A stretch of 64,000 nt of DNA from Microbacterium saperdae (GTDB taxonomy: Bacteria > Actinomycetota > Actinomycetes > Actinomycetales > Microbacteriaceae): the NCBI RefSeq assembly GCF_006716345.1, contig NZ_VFOX01000001.1:1674001-1738000 (forward strand), in the 5' to 3' direction. The position numbers and the translations under genes were made by a program. Shown one piece after another: positions 16,083 through 25,301 of this stretch. The notes under the pieces were generated by a model. It ran no database searches. It saw only the letters and a list, made by a program, of their open reading frames with translations, and had not been told where the DNA came from. Each line of letters starts with the position of its first letter. Within the stretch, counting starts at the first letter, position 1.

Positions 16083-17420
16083 ATGGACAAGCAGAGGGAT
16101 TTCGTCCTCCGGACGATCGAAGAGCGCGGCGTCAAGTTCGTGCGACTGTGGTTCACCGATGTGATCGGAACCCTCAAATCGGTCGCGATCGCGCCCGCAG
16201 AGGTCGAGGGGGCCTTCGCAGAGGGCATCGGCTTCGACGGCTCGGCGATCGAGGGACTGACACGCAGCTACGAGTCGGACCTGTTGGCGCAGCCCGACCC
16301 CACGACCTTCCAGACGCTCCCGTGGCGCGGTGAGATCGATCCGACCGCCCGCATGTTCTGCGATCTGACGACACCAGACGGCCAGCCAGCGGTCGCCGAC
16401 CCGCGCCATGTGCTCAAGCGCACGCTGGCCAAGGCCGCGGACGCCGGCTTCACGTTCTACACGCATCCCGAGATCGAGTTCTACCTTCTGAAGTCGTCCT
16501 CGTATGGTCCTGAGGGTCCGATCCCCGTGGACTCCGCCGGCTACTTCGACAACGTCCCCGGTGGCACGGCTCACGACTTCCGTCGGCGTTCGGTGCGGAT
16601 GCTCGAAGACCTCGGCATCTCGGTGGAGTTCAGCCACCACGAGGGCGGCCCCGGCCAGAACGAGATCGATCTGCGCTACGCCGACGCCCTCACGACGGCG
16701 GACAACGTGATGACCTTCCGCACCGTCATCAAGGAGGTGGCGATCGAGCAGGGCGTCTACGCGACGTTCATGCCGAAGCCGCTCAGCGGTCACCCCGGCA
16801 GCGGGATGCACACGCACATGTCGCTCTTCGAGGGCGATCAGAACGCCTTCTACGAGGAGGGCGCCAAGTACCAGCTGTCCAAGACGGGGCGGCACTTCAT
16901 CGCGGGTCTGCTCAAGCACGCGAACGAGATCTCGGCGGTCACCAACCAGTTCGTGAACTCCTACAAGCGTCTCTGGGGCGGCGACGAGGCCCCGAGCTTC
17001 GTCACCTGGGGCCACAACAACCGTTCGGCGCTCGTGCGCGTCCCGATGTACAAGCCGAACAAGGGACAGTCCTCGCGCGTCGAGTACCGAGCCCTGGACT
17101 CCGCGGCCAACCCGTACCTCGCCTACGCCTTGATGCTCGCTGCCGGTCTCAAAGGCATCGAGGAGGGCTACGAGCTTCCGCCCGAGGCCGAGGACAACGT
17201 GTGGTCGCTCAGCGACGCTGAGCGTCGGGCGCTCGGCTACTCGTCACTGCCCGCGAGCCTTGACCACGCCCTCGAGTTCATGGAGGACTCGGAGCTCGTC
17301 GCCGAGACGCTGGGGGAGCAGGTGTTCAACTACGTGCTGCTCAACAAGCGCAAGGAGTGGGAGGCCTACCGTGGCCAGGTCACTCCGCTGGAGTTGAAGA
17401 ACAACCTCGAGCTGCTCTGA
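16083..17420 (+). CDS. glnA2: Glutamine synthetase family protein GlnA2
   Basis: A 445-residue type I glutamine-synthetase fold protein, with the N-terminal beta-grasp block VRLWFTDVIGTLKSV, GIGFDGSAIEG, the Mg/ATP site THPEIEFYLL, MPKPLSGHPGSGMHTHMSL and NRSALVRVP. It is of the shorter alpha-like type: the C-terminal region reads DNVWSLSDAERRALG where adenylylated enzymes have a D/N-LY-E/D-LP tyrosine motif, so GlnE probably does not modify it. It is in an operon with glnE (7 bp downstream), as in Corynebacterium and Mycobacterium. Activity on ammonia or on other amines is not known. Confidence 0.92.
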   Translation: MDKQRDFVLRTIEERGVKFVRLWFTDVIGTLKSVAIAPAEVEGAFAEGIGFDGSAIEGLTRSYESDLLAQPDPTTFQTLPWRGEIDPTARMFCDLTTPDGQPAVADPRHVLKRTLAKAADAGFTFYTHPEIEFYLLKSSSYGPEGPIPVDSAGYFDNVPGGTAHDFRRRSVRMLEDLGISVEFSHHEGGPGQNEIDLRYADALTTADNVMTFRTVIKEVAIEQGVYATFMPKPLSGHPGSGMHTHMSLFEGDQNAFYEEGAKYQLSKTGRHFIAGLLKHANEISAVTNQFVNSYKRLWGGDEAPSFVTWGHNNRSALVRVPMYKPNKGQSSRVEYRALDSAANPYLAYALMLAAGLKGIEEGYELPPEAEDNVWSLSDAERRALGYSSLPASLDHALEFMEDSELVAETLGEQVFNYVLLNKRKEWEAYRGQVTPLELKNNLELL

Positions 17421-17427
17421 GTCGCCC

Positions 17428-20406
17428 ATGGCCCGTCCGGACGATTCCGTCTCGCTCTCCGCGCTGGCCAGGCTCGGTTTCTCGGAACTGAGCGAGGCGG
17501 CCGCAGAACTCACCGAGCTCGCCACGATCCTCGGAGCCCCGCGCTCCGAGATCCTGGACGGTGCGGCAGGGGCGCCGGATGCCGATGCAGCGGTGCGCGG
17601 GATGCTGCGCGTCGCGCGACGAGACCCTGCGCCCGTGAAGCAGCTTCTGGCCGATGAGCAGGAGCGCCGACGGGTGTGGCGTGTCCTCGGCGCATCCGAG
17701 GGGCTGGCCGACTTCTTCCTCCGGCATCCGGAACAGCTGTCGGTGCTGAGCGGGCCGATCGATGCGCTGCCCTCTTCTGCCGAACTGCGGGAGAGGCTGC
17801 TGTCGTCCGTCGGCACGGTCGACGGTTTCGCGGAGACCGGCGAGGATTCCGCCGTCGTCTCTCTGCGCGTCGCCTATCGCGCGAGTCTGGCGAGGATCGC
17901 GGCGTTCGACCTGACGCACCCCGCGCCCACGACCGTCGTCGGGGCAGTGGCGGCGGCCCTCGCGGATGCGGCCGGGGCGGCGCTCGAGGCCTCTCTCGCC
18001 GTCGCACGGGCCCGCCTCGAAGGCTCCGCGCCCCACGAGCAGATCGCGGCGACGCGGCTCGCGATCATCGGCATGGGCAAGTCCGGCGCCCGAGAGTTGA
18101 ACTATGTCAGCGACGTCGATGTGATCTTCGTCGGGGGCACCGCGGATGAGGAGGTGGTGAGTGAAGCTCGGGCGATCGACATCGCGACCCGCCTCGCGCG
18201 CGAGACCATGCGCGGACTCAGCGGGATCGAGGTCGAGCCTCCGTTGTGGGAGGTCGATGCGGCTCTCCGACCCGAGGGCAAGCAGGGTGCGCTGGTCCGT
18301 TCTCTGACCTCGCACCTGGCGTACTACGACCGATGGGCGAAGAGCTGGGAGTTCCAGGCGCTGCTGAAGGCGCGCCCGCTCGCCGGCGACCCCGAGCTCG
18401 GCGACGACTACATCGCCGCGGTGCAGCCGAAGATCTGGTCGAGCGCCGCCCGGAAGGACTTCGTCGACAGCGTCCAACGCATGCGCGAGCGGGTGATGGA
18501 GCACATCGGTCCCGAAGACGTGCCGTACCAGATCAAGCTCGGCGCCGGAGGTATCCGCGACATCGAGTTCACCGTGCAGCTGCTGCAGCTCGTGCACGGG
18601 CTCACGGATCCCACGCTGCGCACGCGCGGCACGCTGGAGAGCCTGGATGCGCTGGTCGCGGGTGGTTACATCGGTCGGGTGGAGGCGGCGGCGTTCGCAC
18701 AGGACTACTGCATCCTGCGGCTCATGGAACACCGGCTGCAGCTCCGCGAGCTCAGTCGCACCCATCTGATGCCGCGCACCCCGGCCGGCTTGCGGGTGCT
18801 CGCGCGCAGCACCGGTCTCGCTGACACCGGAGACGGGATCTGGGCGCGGTGGGAGACCGTGCGCCGCGAGGTCCGGGAGATACACACCCGCCTCTTCTAT
18901 CGTCCGCTGCTCAGCGCCGTCGCGGCGTTGCCGGAGGAGGAGCGCACGCTCTCGGCCGCGCAGGCGCACGATCGCCTTGCGGCGATCGGATTCCGTGATC
19001 CGGCCGGCGCGCTGAGGCACATCGGCGCGCTCACGACAGGGCTCAGCCGCAAGGCGACGATCCAGCGGCATCTGATGCCGATCATGGTGCGCTGGTTCGC
19101 GGACGGCAGCGACCCCGACTACGGCCTGATCGCGTTTCGGCGCATCAGCGAACGCCTGGGCGACACTCCCTGGTTCCTCCGCATGCTGCGGGATTCCTCC
19201 GGCGCCGCTGAGAGTCTGACCCGCCTGTTGTCGTCCTCGCGCTACATCGGCGAGTTGATGGAGTGGATCCCGGAATCGGTCGCCTGGTTGGACAGCACGG
19301 AGCTGCTCCGCCCTCGCGGCGCCGTCGCGCTCGACGAGGAGGCGCGGGCGATCCAGACGCGCCATGAGACCGTCGGAGATGCTCTCCGCGCCGTCAGGGC
19401 GAATCGCCGCCGCGAGCTCCTCCGCACCGCGATGGGCGCCGTCCTCGACGTCGTGACGATCGAGGAGATCGCGACTGCCCTCACGGAGATCACCGAGACG
19501 ACGATTCAGGCGGCGCTACGGGCGGTCTTCCGCGAGGTCGTCCCGCCGGAGGACGACGCGCTGGACTTCGCCGTGATCGGCATGGGTCGCTTCGGTGGTG
19601 CCGAGCTCGGATTCGGCTCGGACGCCGACATCCTCTACGTGTACGACGCGAACGGCGTGGACCCGCAGCGCGCGCAGACGCTCGCCACCCAAATCGTTAC
19701 GCGCCTGCGTGAGCACCTGACCGATCATCGCCTGCCGCTCGACCTCGACGCGGATCTGCGTCCTGAGGGCCGCAGCGGCCCCGTCGTGCGGTCGATCGAG
19801 GCATACACCGCATACTACCGCCGCTGGTCGCTGTCGTGGGAGGCGCAGGCGCTGCTCCGAGGGCGTGGTGTGGCCGGCAGCAGCAAGCTGATCGAGAAGT
19901 TCATGGCACTCGCCGATTCGATCCGTTACCCCGAGACCGTCGACCAGCAGGGACTGCGTGAGATCAAGCGCATCAAGGCCCGTGTCGAGGGGGAGCGGCT
20001 GCCCCAGGGCGCCGATCCGAGGAGGCACCTGAAGCTCGGCCCGGGAACGCTGAGCGATGTCGAATGGCTGGTGCAGCTCCTGCAACTGCAGCACGCGTAC
20101 GACACTCCGGGCATGCGGACGACTTCCACGATCGCGGCGCTGGATGCCGCAGTGGCGGCGGGGCTGGTCGACGAGGTCTCCGCCGAACGCCTGCGCGATG
20201 CCTGGCGACTGGCGAGCAGGCTGCGGTCGGCGATCACCCTGCTCACGGGCCAGACGACGGATGTGCTGCCCGCGGACCGCCGTGAACTCGACGCGATCGG
20301 GCGTCTCCTCGGCTATCCCGACCGCTCGGCCACCGAGCTGGAAGAGGACTACCTCGGAGTCACTCGTCGAGCCCGCAAGGCGTTCGAGCAGCTGTTCTAC
20401 GGGTGA
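17428..20406 (+). CDS. glnE: GlnE, glutamine synthetase adenylyltransferase/deadenylylase
   Basis: The 992-residue two-headed enzyme adds and removes AMP on glutamine synthetase. Two nucleotidyltransferase domains are visible. The first is around residues 210-240 (IGMGKSGARELNYVSDVDVI) and the second around 713-735 (IGMGRFGGAELGFGSDADIL), both with the G-S/V-x-x-D-x-D metal site. Each is followed by a helical regulatory part. The likely target is GlnA1 (31522-32946), which carries the adenylylation tyrosine, not the neighbouring GlnA2. Confidence 0.95.
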   Translation: MARPDDSVSLSALARLGFSELSEAAAELTELATILGAPRSEILDGAAGAPDADAAVRGMLRVARRDPAPVKQLLADEQERRRVWRVLGASEGLADFFLRHPEQLSVLSGPIDALPSSAELRERLLSSVGTVDGFAETGEDSAVVSLRVAYRASLARIAAFDLTHPAPTTVVGAVAAALADAAGAALEASLAVARARLEGSAPHEQIAATRLAIIGMGKSGARELNYVSDVDVIFVGGTADEEVVSEARAIDIATRLARETMRGLSGIEVEPPLWEVDAALRPEGKQGALVRSLTSHLAYYDRWAKSWEFQALLKARPLAGDPELGDDYIAAVQPKIWSSAARKDFVDSVQRMRERVMEHIGPEDVPYQIKLGAGGIRDIEFTVQLLQLVHGLTDPTLRTRGTLESLDALVAGGYIGRVEAAAFAQDYCILRLMEHRLQLRELSRTHLMPRTPAGLRVLARSTGLADTGDGIWARWETVRREVREIHTRLFYRPLLSAVAALPEEERTLSAAQAHDRLAAIGFRDPAGALRHIGALTTGLSRKATIQRHLMPIMVRWFADGSDPDYGLIAFRRISERLGDTPWFLRMLRDSSGAAESLTRLLSSSRYIGELMEWIPESVAWLDSTELLRPRGAVALDEEARAIQTRHETVGDALRAVRANRRRELLRTAMGAVLDVVTIEEIATALTEITETTIQAALRAVFREVVPPEDDALDFAVIGMGRFGGAELGFGSDADILYVYDANGVDPQRAQTLATQIVTRLREHLTDHRLPLDLDADLRPEGRSGPVVRSIEAYTAYYRRWSLSWEAQALLRGRGVAGSSKLIEKFMALADSIRYPETVDQQGLREIKRIKARVEGERLPQGADPRRHLKLGPGTLSDVEWLVQLLQLQHAYDTPGMRTTSTIAALDAAVAAGLVDEVSAERLRDAWRLASRLRSAITLLTGQTTDVLPADRRELDAIGRLLGYPDRSATELEEDYLGVTRRARKAFEQLFYG

Positions 20407-20456
20407 GCCCCGCTCGTCGAGTTGCAGTATCGGCCGGTGTCGCCCAAGCTGGCGCT

Positions 20457-21377
20457 ATGACCCACGCACGCATCGGCATCGTCTGGAATCCCTCGAAGGT
20501 CGATCAGGACGTTCTGAAAGATGCCGTGAGCGTCGTCTTCGGCGATGAGCAGGACATCCGCTGGTGGGAGACCACTCCGGAGGACCCCGGCCGCGGCATG
20601 GCGAAAGAGGCGCGCGACGACCGTCGCGACATCGTGATCGCCGTGGGAGGCGACGGCACGGTCCGCGCGGTGGCGGAGTCGCTCGCCGGCTCGGAGATCG
20701 CTCTCGGAATCGTGCCGCAGGGCACCGGAAACCTGCTCGCCCGCAACCTCGAGGTCCCGCTGAACAACGTGCAGGCGGCGCTCGAACGCGTGCGCGATGC
20801 GGAACCGCGTCGCATCGATCTCGGCTGGGTGTCGTATGACGGCACCGAGCACGCCTTCGCGGTGATGGTGGGATTCGGGATCGACGCGCAGATGCTGGTC
20901 GAGACCGATGACGACCTGAAGTCCAAGGCCGGCTGGCTCGCCTATGTCGAGGCGATGGGTCGCGCACTGGCAGGCACGGAGATGACCGACATCACGGTGT
21001 CGGTCGATGGCGAGAACCCGGTCGCCGTGCGCGGTCATACCATGCTGATCGGCAACTGCGGCATGGTGCAGGGCGGCATCCGTCTGCTGCCGGACGCCGT
21101 GCTCGACGATGGCAAGCTCGACGTGCTCATGATCAGCGCCGACGGGCCGCTGCAGTGGCTCGACACCTTCCGTTCGTTCGTGTGGGACAACGGCATCCGT
21201 CGGTTCTTCGCGGGTGGGGATGAGGCGGTCAGCACAGAATCGGCTCAGCACATCGCGGTGGAGACGCTCTCGGTGGAGCTGGAGACCCCACTCGTCTTCG
21301 AGATCGATGGCGAGGAGATGGGTGAGGTCACCTCGTTCGACGTGCGCGTCGAGGCCGGCGCACTCCTCGTCCGCTGA
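20457..21377 (+). CDS. Diacylglycerol/sphingosine kinase-like lipid kinase
   Basis: A 306-residue DAGK-catalytic-domain protein with the nucleotide motif VGGDGTVRAVAESL and the LGIVPQGTGNLLARNL block. The C-terminal beta domain ends EIDGEEMGEVTSFDVRV. Members phosphorylate diacylglycerol or related lipids at the membrane. The ATG at 20457 (MTHARIGIVWNPSK) is the start of the family domain; the frame is open upstream to 20403 across the glnE end. Confidence 0.9.
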   Translation: MTHARIGIVWNPSKVDQDVLKDAVSVVFGDEQDIRWWETTPEDPGRGMAKEARDDRRDIVIAVGGDGTVRAVAESLAGSEIALGIVPQGTGNLLARNLEVPLNNVQAALERVRDAEPRRIDLGWVSYDGTEHAFAVMVGFGIDAQMLVETDDDLKSKAGWLAYVEAMGRALAGTEMTDITVSVDGENPVAVRGHTMLIGNCGMVQGGIRLLPDAVLDDGKLDVLMISADGPLQWLDTFRSFVWDNGIRRFFAGGDEAVSTESAQHIAVETLSVELETPLVFEIDGEEMGEVTSFDVRVEAGALLVR

Positions 21378-21398
21378 CGCCGTTCCGGCCGGCGACGC

Positions 21399-22547
21399 TC
21401 AGGGGGCGCTGAGCGTCGGGGGAGCCGTCTTGCGGTCCTGAGCGGGGAACAGGACCTTCTGGACGATGATGATGATGCTCGCCGCCACCGGGATGGCCAC
21501 CAGGGCGCCGAGGATTCCTCCGAGCGCTCCTCCGGCGACCGCGGCGATCACCACGAGCGCTCCGGGAACCGCGACGGCCTTGCTCATGATGCGCGGCGAG
21601 AGGATGTATGCCTCGATCTGCATGTAGACGAGGTAGTAGATGATGGCGATCAGTGCGGTCACCGGACTGACGAACAGGCAGATCAACGAGTTGATGATCG
21701 ACGCCGAGAGCGTACCGACCAGGGGGATCATCGATCCGATGAAGGCGATCAGCGCGAGGAGCGCCGGCACCGGGGCGCCGATGATGCTGAGCACGATCAG
21801 GCTCAGCACGCCGTTGATCAGGGCGAGGCTCGCCTGTCCGATCACGTAGCGACCCACAGCCCCTGAGACATCCTCCAGCAGCTCGCTGAACGTGTCGCGC
21901 TGGTACGCGGGCACGAAGCGCGCTGCCGTGCGCTTGATGCCGTGCAGCGACGCCATGAAGTACAGGGTCAGGATCAGGACGATCGTGACTCCGGTGAAGC
22001 CGCCGGCGATCCCGGCACCCACGGCGAACACCCCACCGCCGATGTCGGCGAGGTTGCCGGGGTCCTTCAAGAAGGAGAGAACTCCGTTCGCCGCGTCTTC
22101 GAAGGCCGACCCGAACTGGTTGTTCAAATCCTTGAACCATCCGGATGCCTGGATGTCCTTGACCATCTGCGGGCCGTCTTCGACCAGATTGGTGATCTGC
22201 TGCACCAGGATCGGGACGATCGCGAGGATGATGCCGGCGAAGGCCAGGACCACTCCGGTGACGACGATCGCGACGGCAGCCGGACGGGGCAGCTTGCGCT
22301 CGATGAATCGGACGATGGGGTCCAGCCCCAGAGCCAGGAAGATCGCGACACCGATGTAGACGAGGACCGTGGCGAGCTGGTCGACGATGCCGCCGATCAC
22401 CAGCGCCACGAGAACGCCGAGTGCGCCGAGCAGTCCGAGCATGAACGGGTTCGCCCGCGCGAGCGAGGCGACAGCCGCGGAAGGGCGGGGGGAGGGCGGC
22501 GCCGGCTTCACCGGTTCGATGTGCTCGCGATTCGACTTCCGACGCAT
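21399..22547 (-). CDS. AI-2E family membrane permease
   Basis: A 382-residue integral membrane protein with about eight hydrophobic segments and the family blocks ALGLDPIVRFIERKLPRPAA, LTLYFMASLHGIKRTAARF and YVIGQASLALINGVLS. The family includes AI-2 exporters (TqsA), Na+/H+ antiporters and many transporters of unknown substrate; nothing here points to AI-2. The start has a Lys/Arg-rich cytoplasmic N-terminus (MRRKSNREH). Confidence 0.9.
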   Translation of the reverse strand: MRRKSNREHIEPVKPAPPSPRPSAAVASLARANPFMLGLLGALGVLVALVIGGIVDQLATVLVYIGVAIFLALGLDPIVRFIERKLPRPAAVAIVVTGVVLAFAGIILAIVPILVQQITNLVEDGPQMVKDIQASGWFKDLNNQFGSAFEDAANGVLSFLKDPGNLADIGGGVFAVGAGIAGGFTGVTIVLILTLYFMASLHGIKRTAARFVPAYQRDTFSELLEDVSGAVGRYVIGQASLALINGVLSLIVLSIIGAPVPALLALIAFIGSMIPLVGTLSASIINSLICLFVSPVTALIAIIYYLVYMQIEAYILSPRIMSKAVAVPGALVVIAAVAGGALGGILGALVAIPVAASIIIIVQKVLFPAQDRKTAPPTLSAP

Positions 22548-22915
22548 GATGTGTCCCCCACTCGACTGTCCGACCCTTCAGTTGATCACCCGCTTGCAGT
22601 GTGGTCAAGCCGACGCACGGAGCGTACATGTATGCGGCGTAATACATCTCATGGGCGCGCTAGGCTCGGAGAAGTCTCGTATCCGGGATGGGGCGCGGTG
22701 GGGAACCGCGAGGGGAAGGGTATTTGTGGATCTCTGGGGAGCGGTCGTCGTGCCTTCTGCGCGATCGGCACGTGGTGAAATGTCGATTTCTCATCGGCGC
22801 GCGGAGGTGAGCTCGCGCCTCTTCGTACGACTCTGATCATGGCGACGACGGCCCGCTCGATACGGGAAGACGCCGGGGCGGCGGAAGCACCGCGTCAGCA
22901 GCATCCGGTGACGAC
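22548..22915. other. Non-coding stretch before the AraC gene
   Basis: No convincing gene. The only feature is a 36-codon frame from GTG 22726 (VDLWGAVVVPSARSARGE...) behind a purine-rich AGGGGAAGGG. It stops at 22836, shortly before the AraC-type gene in another frame. It may be a tiny peptide, a displaced N-terminus of the regulator, or chance. Confidence 0.3.
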
Positions 22916-23737
22916 ATGCCGGTAGCGAGAGCCCGCACGCTCGCGATGTTCGGCAGCGTACGCATTCGGGAGTTCGTCCGAGGGCGGGATGACGGTCGAT
23001 CCCGCCTCGACCGTGTCGCCGGTCTGATCGGCCTCCACAGTGTCAGATCCGGAGGGATCGACATCGGCTCCGCATCGGGAACGATCCGTCTCCATGAGAA
23101 CGACGCGTTCCTGCTGAGTCATGACGCGCCCCTGCTGGCCTCGCCGCGGGATGAGCTGCGACTGCTGTCGATCCTGATTCCGGCAGAAGCCCTGACCGGG
23201 TATGCCGCGCCTGCTCCGGGAGAGGTGCGCACGGTGGCGTCCACGAGCGCGTTGCTCGACCCCGCAGTGGCCTTCGCGGAGTCCGCGGCGACGACCGACA
23301 GCGAACCGGTCAGCGGTTTCGGCAACTACTACTTCGAGCGCCTGCTCCAGGAGATGGTGCTCGGCGTCGCTGTCGAGGGCACCCGAGCCCCGCGTGTGGG
23401 GCTCTCGGCCGATGTCTATCGTGACGCGGTGAGCACGATCGTGGCCCAGCGTTCTGACCCTCAGCTCGCGCCGCGTGGAATCGCCGAGCAACTCAGCATC
23501 TCGCTGCGCCAGCTGCAGCGAGCGTTCCGGGCACGCGGCACCACGCCCGAACGGGCCATCCGTCGAGCACGGGTGGAGCATGCGCTCGACCTGCTCACCG
23601 ATCGCGCCTACGACGGATTGAGCGTGGCGATGATCGGGGAGTACTCCGGGTTCTCCGGCGGGTCGAGTCTCGCCAGAGCGATGGGGCAGGAGGGGATGAG
23701 CTCCCCGTCCGAGGTGCGGCGAGCCGCGCGGGGGTGA
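22916..23737 (+). CDS. AraC-family transcriptional regulator
   Basis: A 273-residue regulator with a C-terminal double helix-turn-helix (IAEQLSISLRQLQRAFRARG; then VAMIGEYSGFSGGSSLARAM), the AraC/XylS signature. The N-terminal 150 residues form a cupin-like sensor (RLHENDAFLLSHDAPLL; ELRLLSILIPAEAL). Relatives usually have some 30-40 more residues at the N-terminus. Here the frame closes at a TGA at 22808 without another start, so the N-terminus may be shortened. Target unknown; its nearest downstream neighbour encodes an exported protein. Confidence 0.85.
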   Translation: MPVARARTLAMFGSVRIREFVRGRDDGRSRLDRVAGLIGLHSVRSGGIDIGSASGTIRLHENDAFLLSHDAPLLASPRDELRLLSILIPAEALTGYAAPAPGEVRTVASTSALLDPAVAFAESAATTDSEPVSGFGNYYFERLLQEMVLGVAVEGTRAPRVGLSADVYRDAVSTIVAQRSDPQLAPRGIAEQLSISLRQLQRAFRARGTTPERAIRRARVEHALDLLTDRAYDGLSVAMIGEYSGFSGGSSLARAMGQEGMSSPSEVRRAARG

Positions 23738-24035
23738 GCCGTCCCGCCGTGAGCCGGAGTCGATACCCAGAACGACAGGCCATGGTCCGGTGGCGACAAA
23801 CATGCCTCTTGTGCGTCGCGTGCCCGGGCAGCGCGGGCAGCATGGCAGCTGGTAGGTCGCCCCACCCGGCGTGCGATCGCCCGTCACCGGTGCGGAACCC
23901 GTCCGCACCGCCCACGCCCGCATCGTTGCGCTCCTCGTCGGCGCGTCCGCATGAGGACCGCTTCGTCCGAGGGCATCGACTGCTGCGGTGTGGGTCGTCG
24001 TCGTGCCGGGATCCACTCTCAGAGGAGAACACCGA
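23738..24035. other. Intergenic stretch with a hairpin
   Basis: No gene seen. A perfect 8-bp hairpin, GGTGCGGA / TCCGCACC, lies at 23889-23909 and has no T-run. The leader of the next gene ends in a strong GAGGAGAA Shine-Dalgarno. Confidence 0.35.
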
Positions 24036-24635
24036 ATGAGCATCAACGAGCAGGACGCCACGACCGGCATGGACCGCCGCACCGTCATCAAAGCCGCAGC
24101 CTGGTCCGCCCCCGTCATCGCCGTCGCCGTCGCGACGCCGCTGGCTGCTGCGAGCGAGGGGACGGGACCGCGCCCCGCTCCCGCGGGACTCACCGAATGG
24201 CAGGGGGGCACGTCTGTCTCGACGTCGATCGCCAACCCTGCCCACGTTCTGATCAACCGCGGCGCGAACGTCGGCTTCATCGCCTTCACGCCCGACGGAG
24301 ACGATCTGGAAGCGCCCGGGCTGTTCACCTCCGGTGCGGCGTCCGTGAGCGTGACCTGGGGCGCGGGTGGCAACGTCACCGACCCCACGAGCTACCGTCT
24401 CGAGGAGAGCAACCTCAACGGCTGGACGCGCGTCGGTGCGCTGCCGGCGGCAGGGACGACCGGAACGGTCCAGTACGTGTACTCCGGCATTCTGAACGGT
24501 GCAGGCAACGTCGTCACGCTGCCGCTGCTGCGCCTGTATCCGACGGCCGGCGGATCGCTGACCGCCACCTACGTCAGCACGACGCTCACCTCGGAGCACC
24601 TGAGCGAGAAGACCTCGGGCGCACGCGTTCCGTAA
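24036..24635 (+). CDS. Tat-exported protein of unknown function
   Basis: The 199-residue protein begins with a twin-arginine signal, DRRTVIKAAAWSAPVIAVAV followed by ATPLAAAS, with cleavage expected near residue 38-40. The mature part is Thr/Gly/Ser rich and beta-like (GLFTSGAASVSVTWGAGG; GGSLTATYVSTTLTS), suggesting an immunoglobulin-like secreted fold; it ends without an anchor or sorting signal. I recognise the signal type, common in Microbacterium, but not the domain. A perfect terminator follows. Confidence 0.8.
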   Translation: MSINEQDATTGMDRRTVIKAAAWSAPVIAVAVATPLAAASEGTGPRPAPAGLTEWQGGTSVSTSIANPAHVLINRGANVGFIAFTPDGDDLEAPGLFTSGAASVSVTWGAGGNVTDPTSYRLEESNLNGWTRVGALPAAGTTGTVQYVYSGILNGAGNVVTLPLLRLYPTAGGSLTATYVSTTLTSEHLSEKTSGARVP

Positions 24636-24651
24636 ACCCGCATCCGCTCGA

Positions 24652-24693
24652 CGCGAAGAGCCCGCCCCGCGTACGCAGGGCGGGCTCTTCGCG
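24652..24693. terminator. Bidirectional terminator
   Basis: Perfect 16-bp arms, CGCGAAGAGCCCGCCC and GGGCGGGCTCTTCGCG, with a 10-nt loop. It lies between the convergent Tat-exported gene and the PPOX-like gene. Confidence 0.88.
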
Positions 24694-24705
24694 TATCAGG
24701 GAGTC

Positions 24706-25194
24706 TCAGGCGTCCGGGAGCTCGACCTTCTCGTTCTCGGCGTCGTATGGCTCGCCCGTGACCTTGGCCTTCACGAAGCTGAAGAGCGAGGCGAGCTTGC
24801 CGCCGGGGCTGTCCCAGTACTCCGCGGACTCGGCGGAGAACTTGAGCAGTCCGACATCGGGGTCGTCCGGGCCTTCCGTGAACCACGCCTCCACAGTCGG
24901 GCTCCACAGCTCGCGCACCTTCGCGGGATCCTCCACGAGCTCTGCCGTGCCGGAGAGCGAGACCCAGGAGCCGTTCGAGCTGAGCGAGACGCCCGCGTGG
25001 TCGTCCCGTCGGAGGTCTTCCAGGAATGAGGCGCTCCGTGACACGAGGAACCAGAGGTCGCCGTCGAACTCCGCCTCCTGCACGGTGAGCGGGTGCGCGA
25101 CCAGGCGGTCCTGGGCATTGCGCGTCGTGAACATGGCGAAGCGGAAGTCCTTGATCAGCTCCGCGACGCGCTGGGTGGGGGTGGTGTCGGTCAT
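24706..25194 (-). CDS. Pyridoxamine 5'-phosphate oxidase-like (general stress) protein
   Basis: A 162-residue split-barrel flavin-binding protein of the general stress protein 26 type. The blocks are FRFAMFTTRNAQDRLVAHPL, GDLWFLVSRSASFLEDL, GVSLSSNGSWVSLSGTAELV and ELWSPTVEAWF. Such proteins bind FMN or F420, but the physiological reaction is usually unknown. The start has AAAGGGACGAACCTC upstream. It shares a terminator with the convergent upstream gene. Confidence 0.88.
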   Translation of the reverse strand: MTDTTPTQRVAELIKDFRFAMFTTRNAQDRLVAHPLTVQEAEFDGDLWFLVSRSASFLEDLRRDDHAGVSLSSNGSWVSLSGTAELVEDPAKVRELWSPTVEAWFTEGPDDPDVGLLKFSAESAEYWDSPGGKLASLFSFVKAKVTGEPYDAENEKVELPDA

Positions 25195-25301
25195 GAGGTT
25201 CGTCCCTTTCGCGCGGGCCCTGTGCGGGCGGAGATCCCATCATCACCGTGTGATCAGCTGACGCCGAGGGGGTTGCGATTCTGCGGGGCCCGCGTTAAGC
25301 G

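Noticed and set aside
17380..19365. A 661-codon open frame opposite glnE
   Set aside because: Long antisense frames are expected at this GC content. The plus strand holds a full-length GlnE with both catalytic sites.
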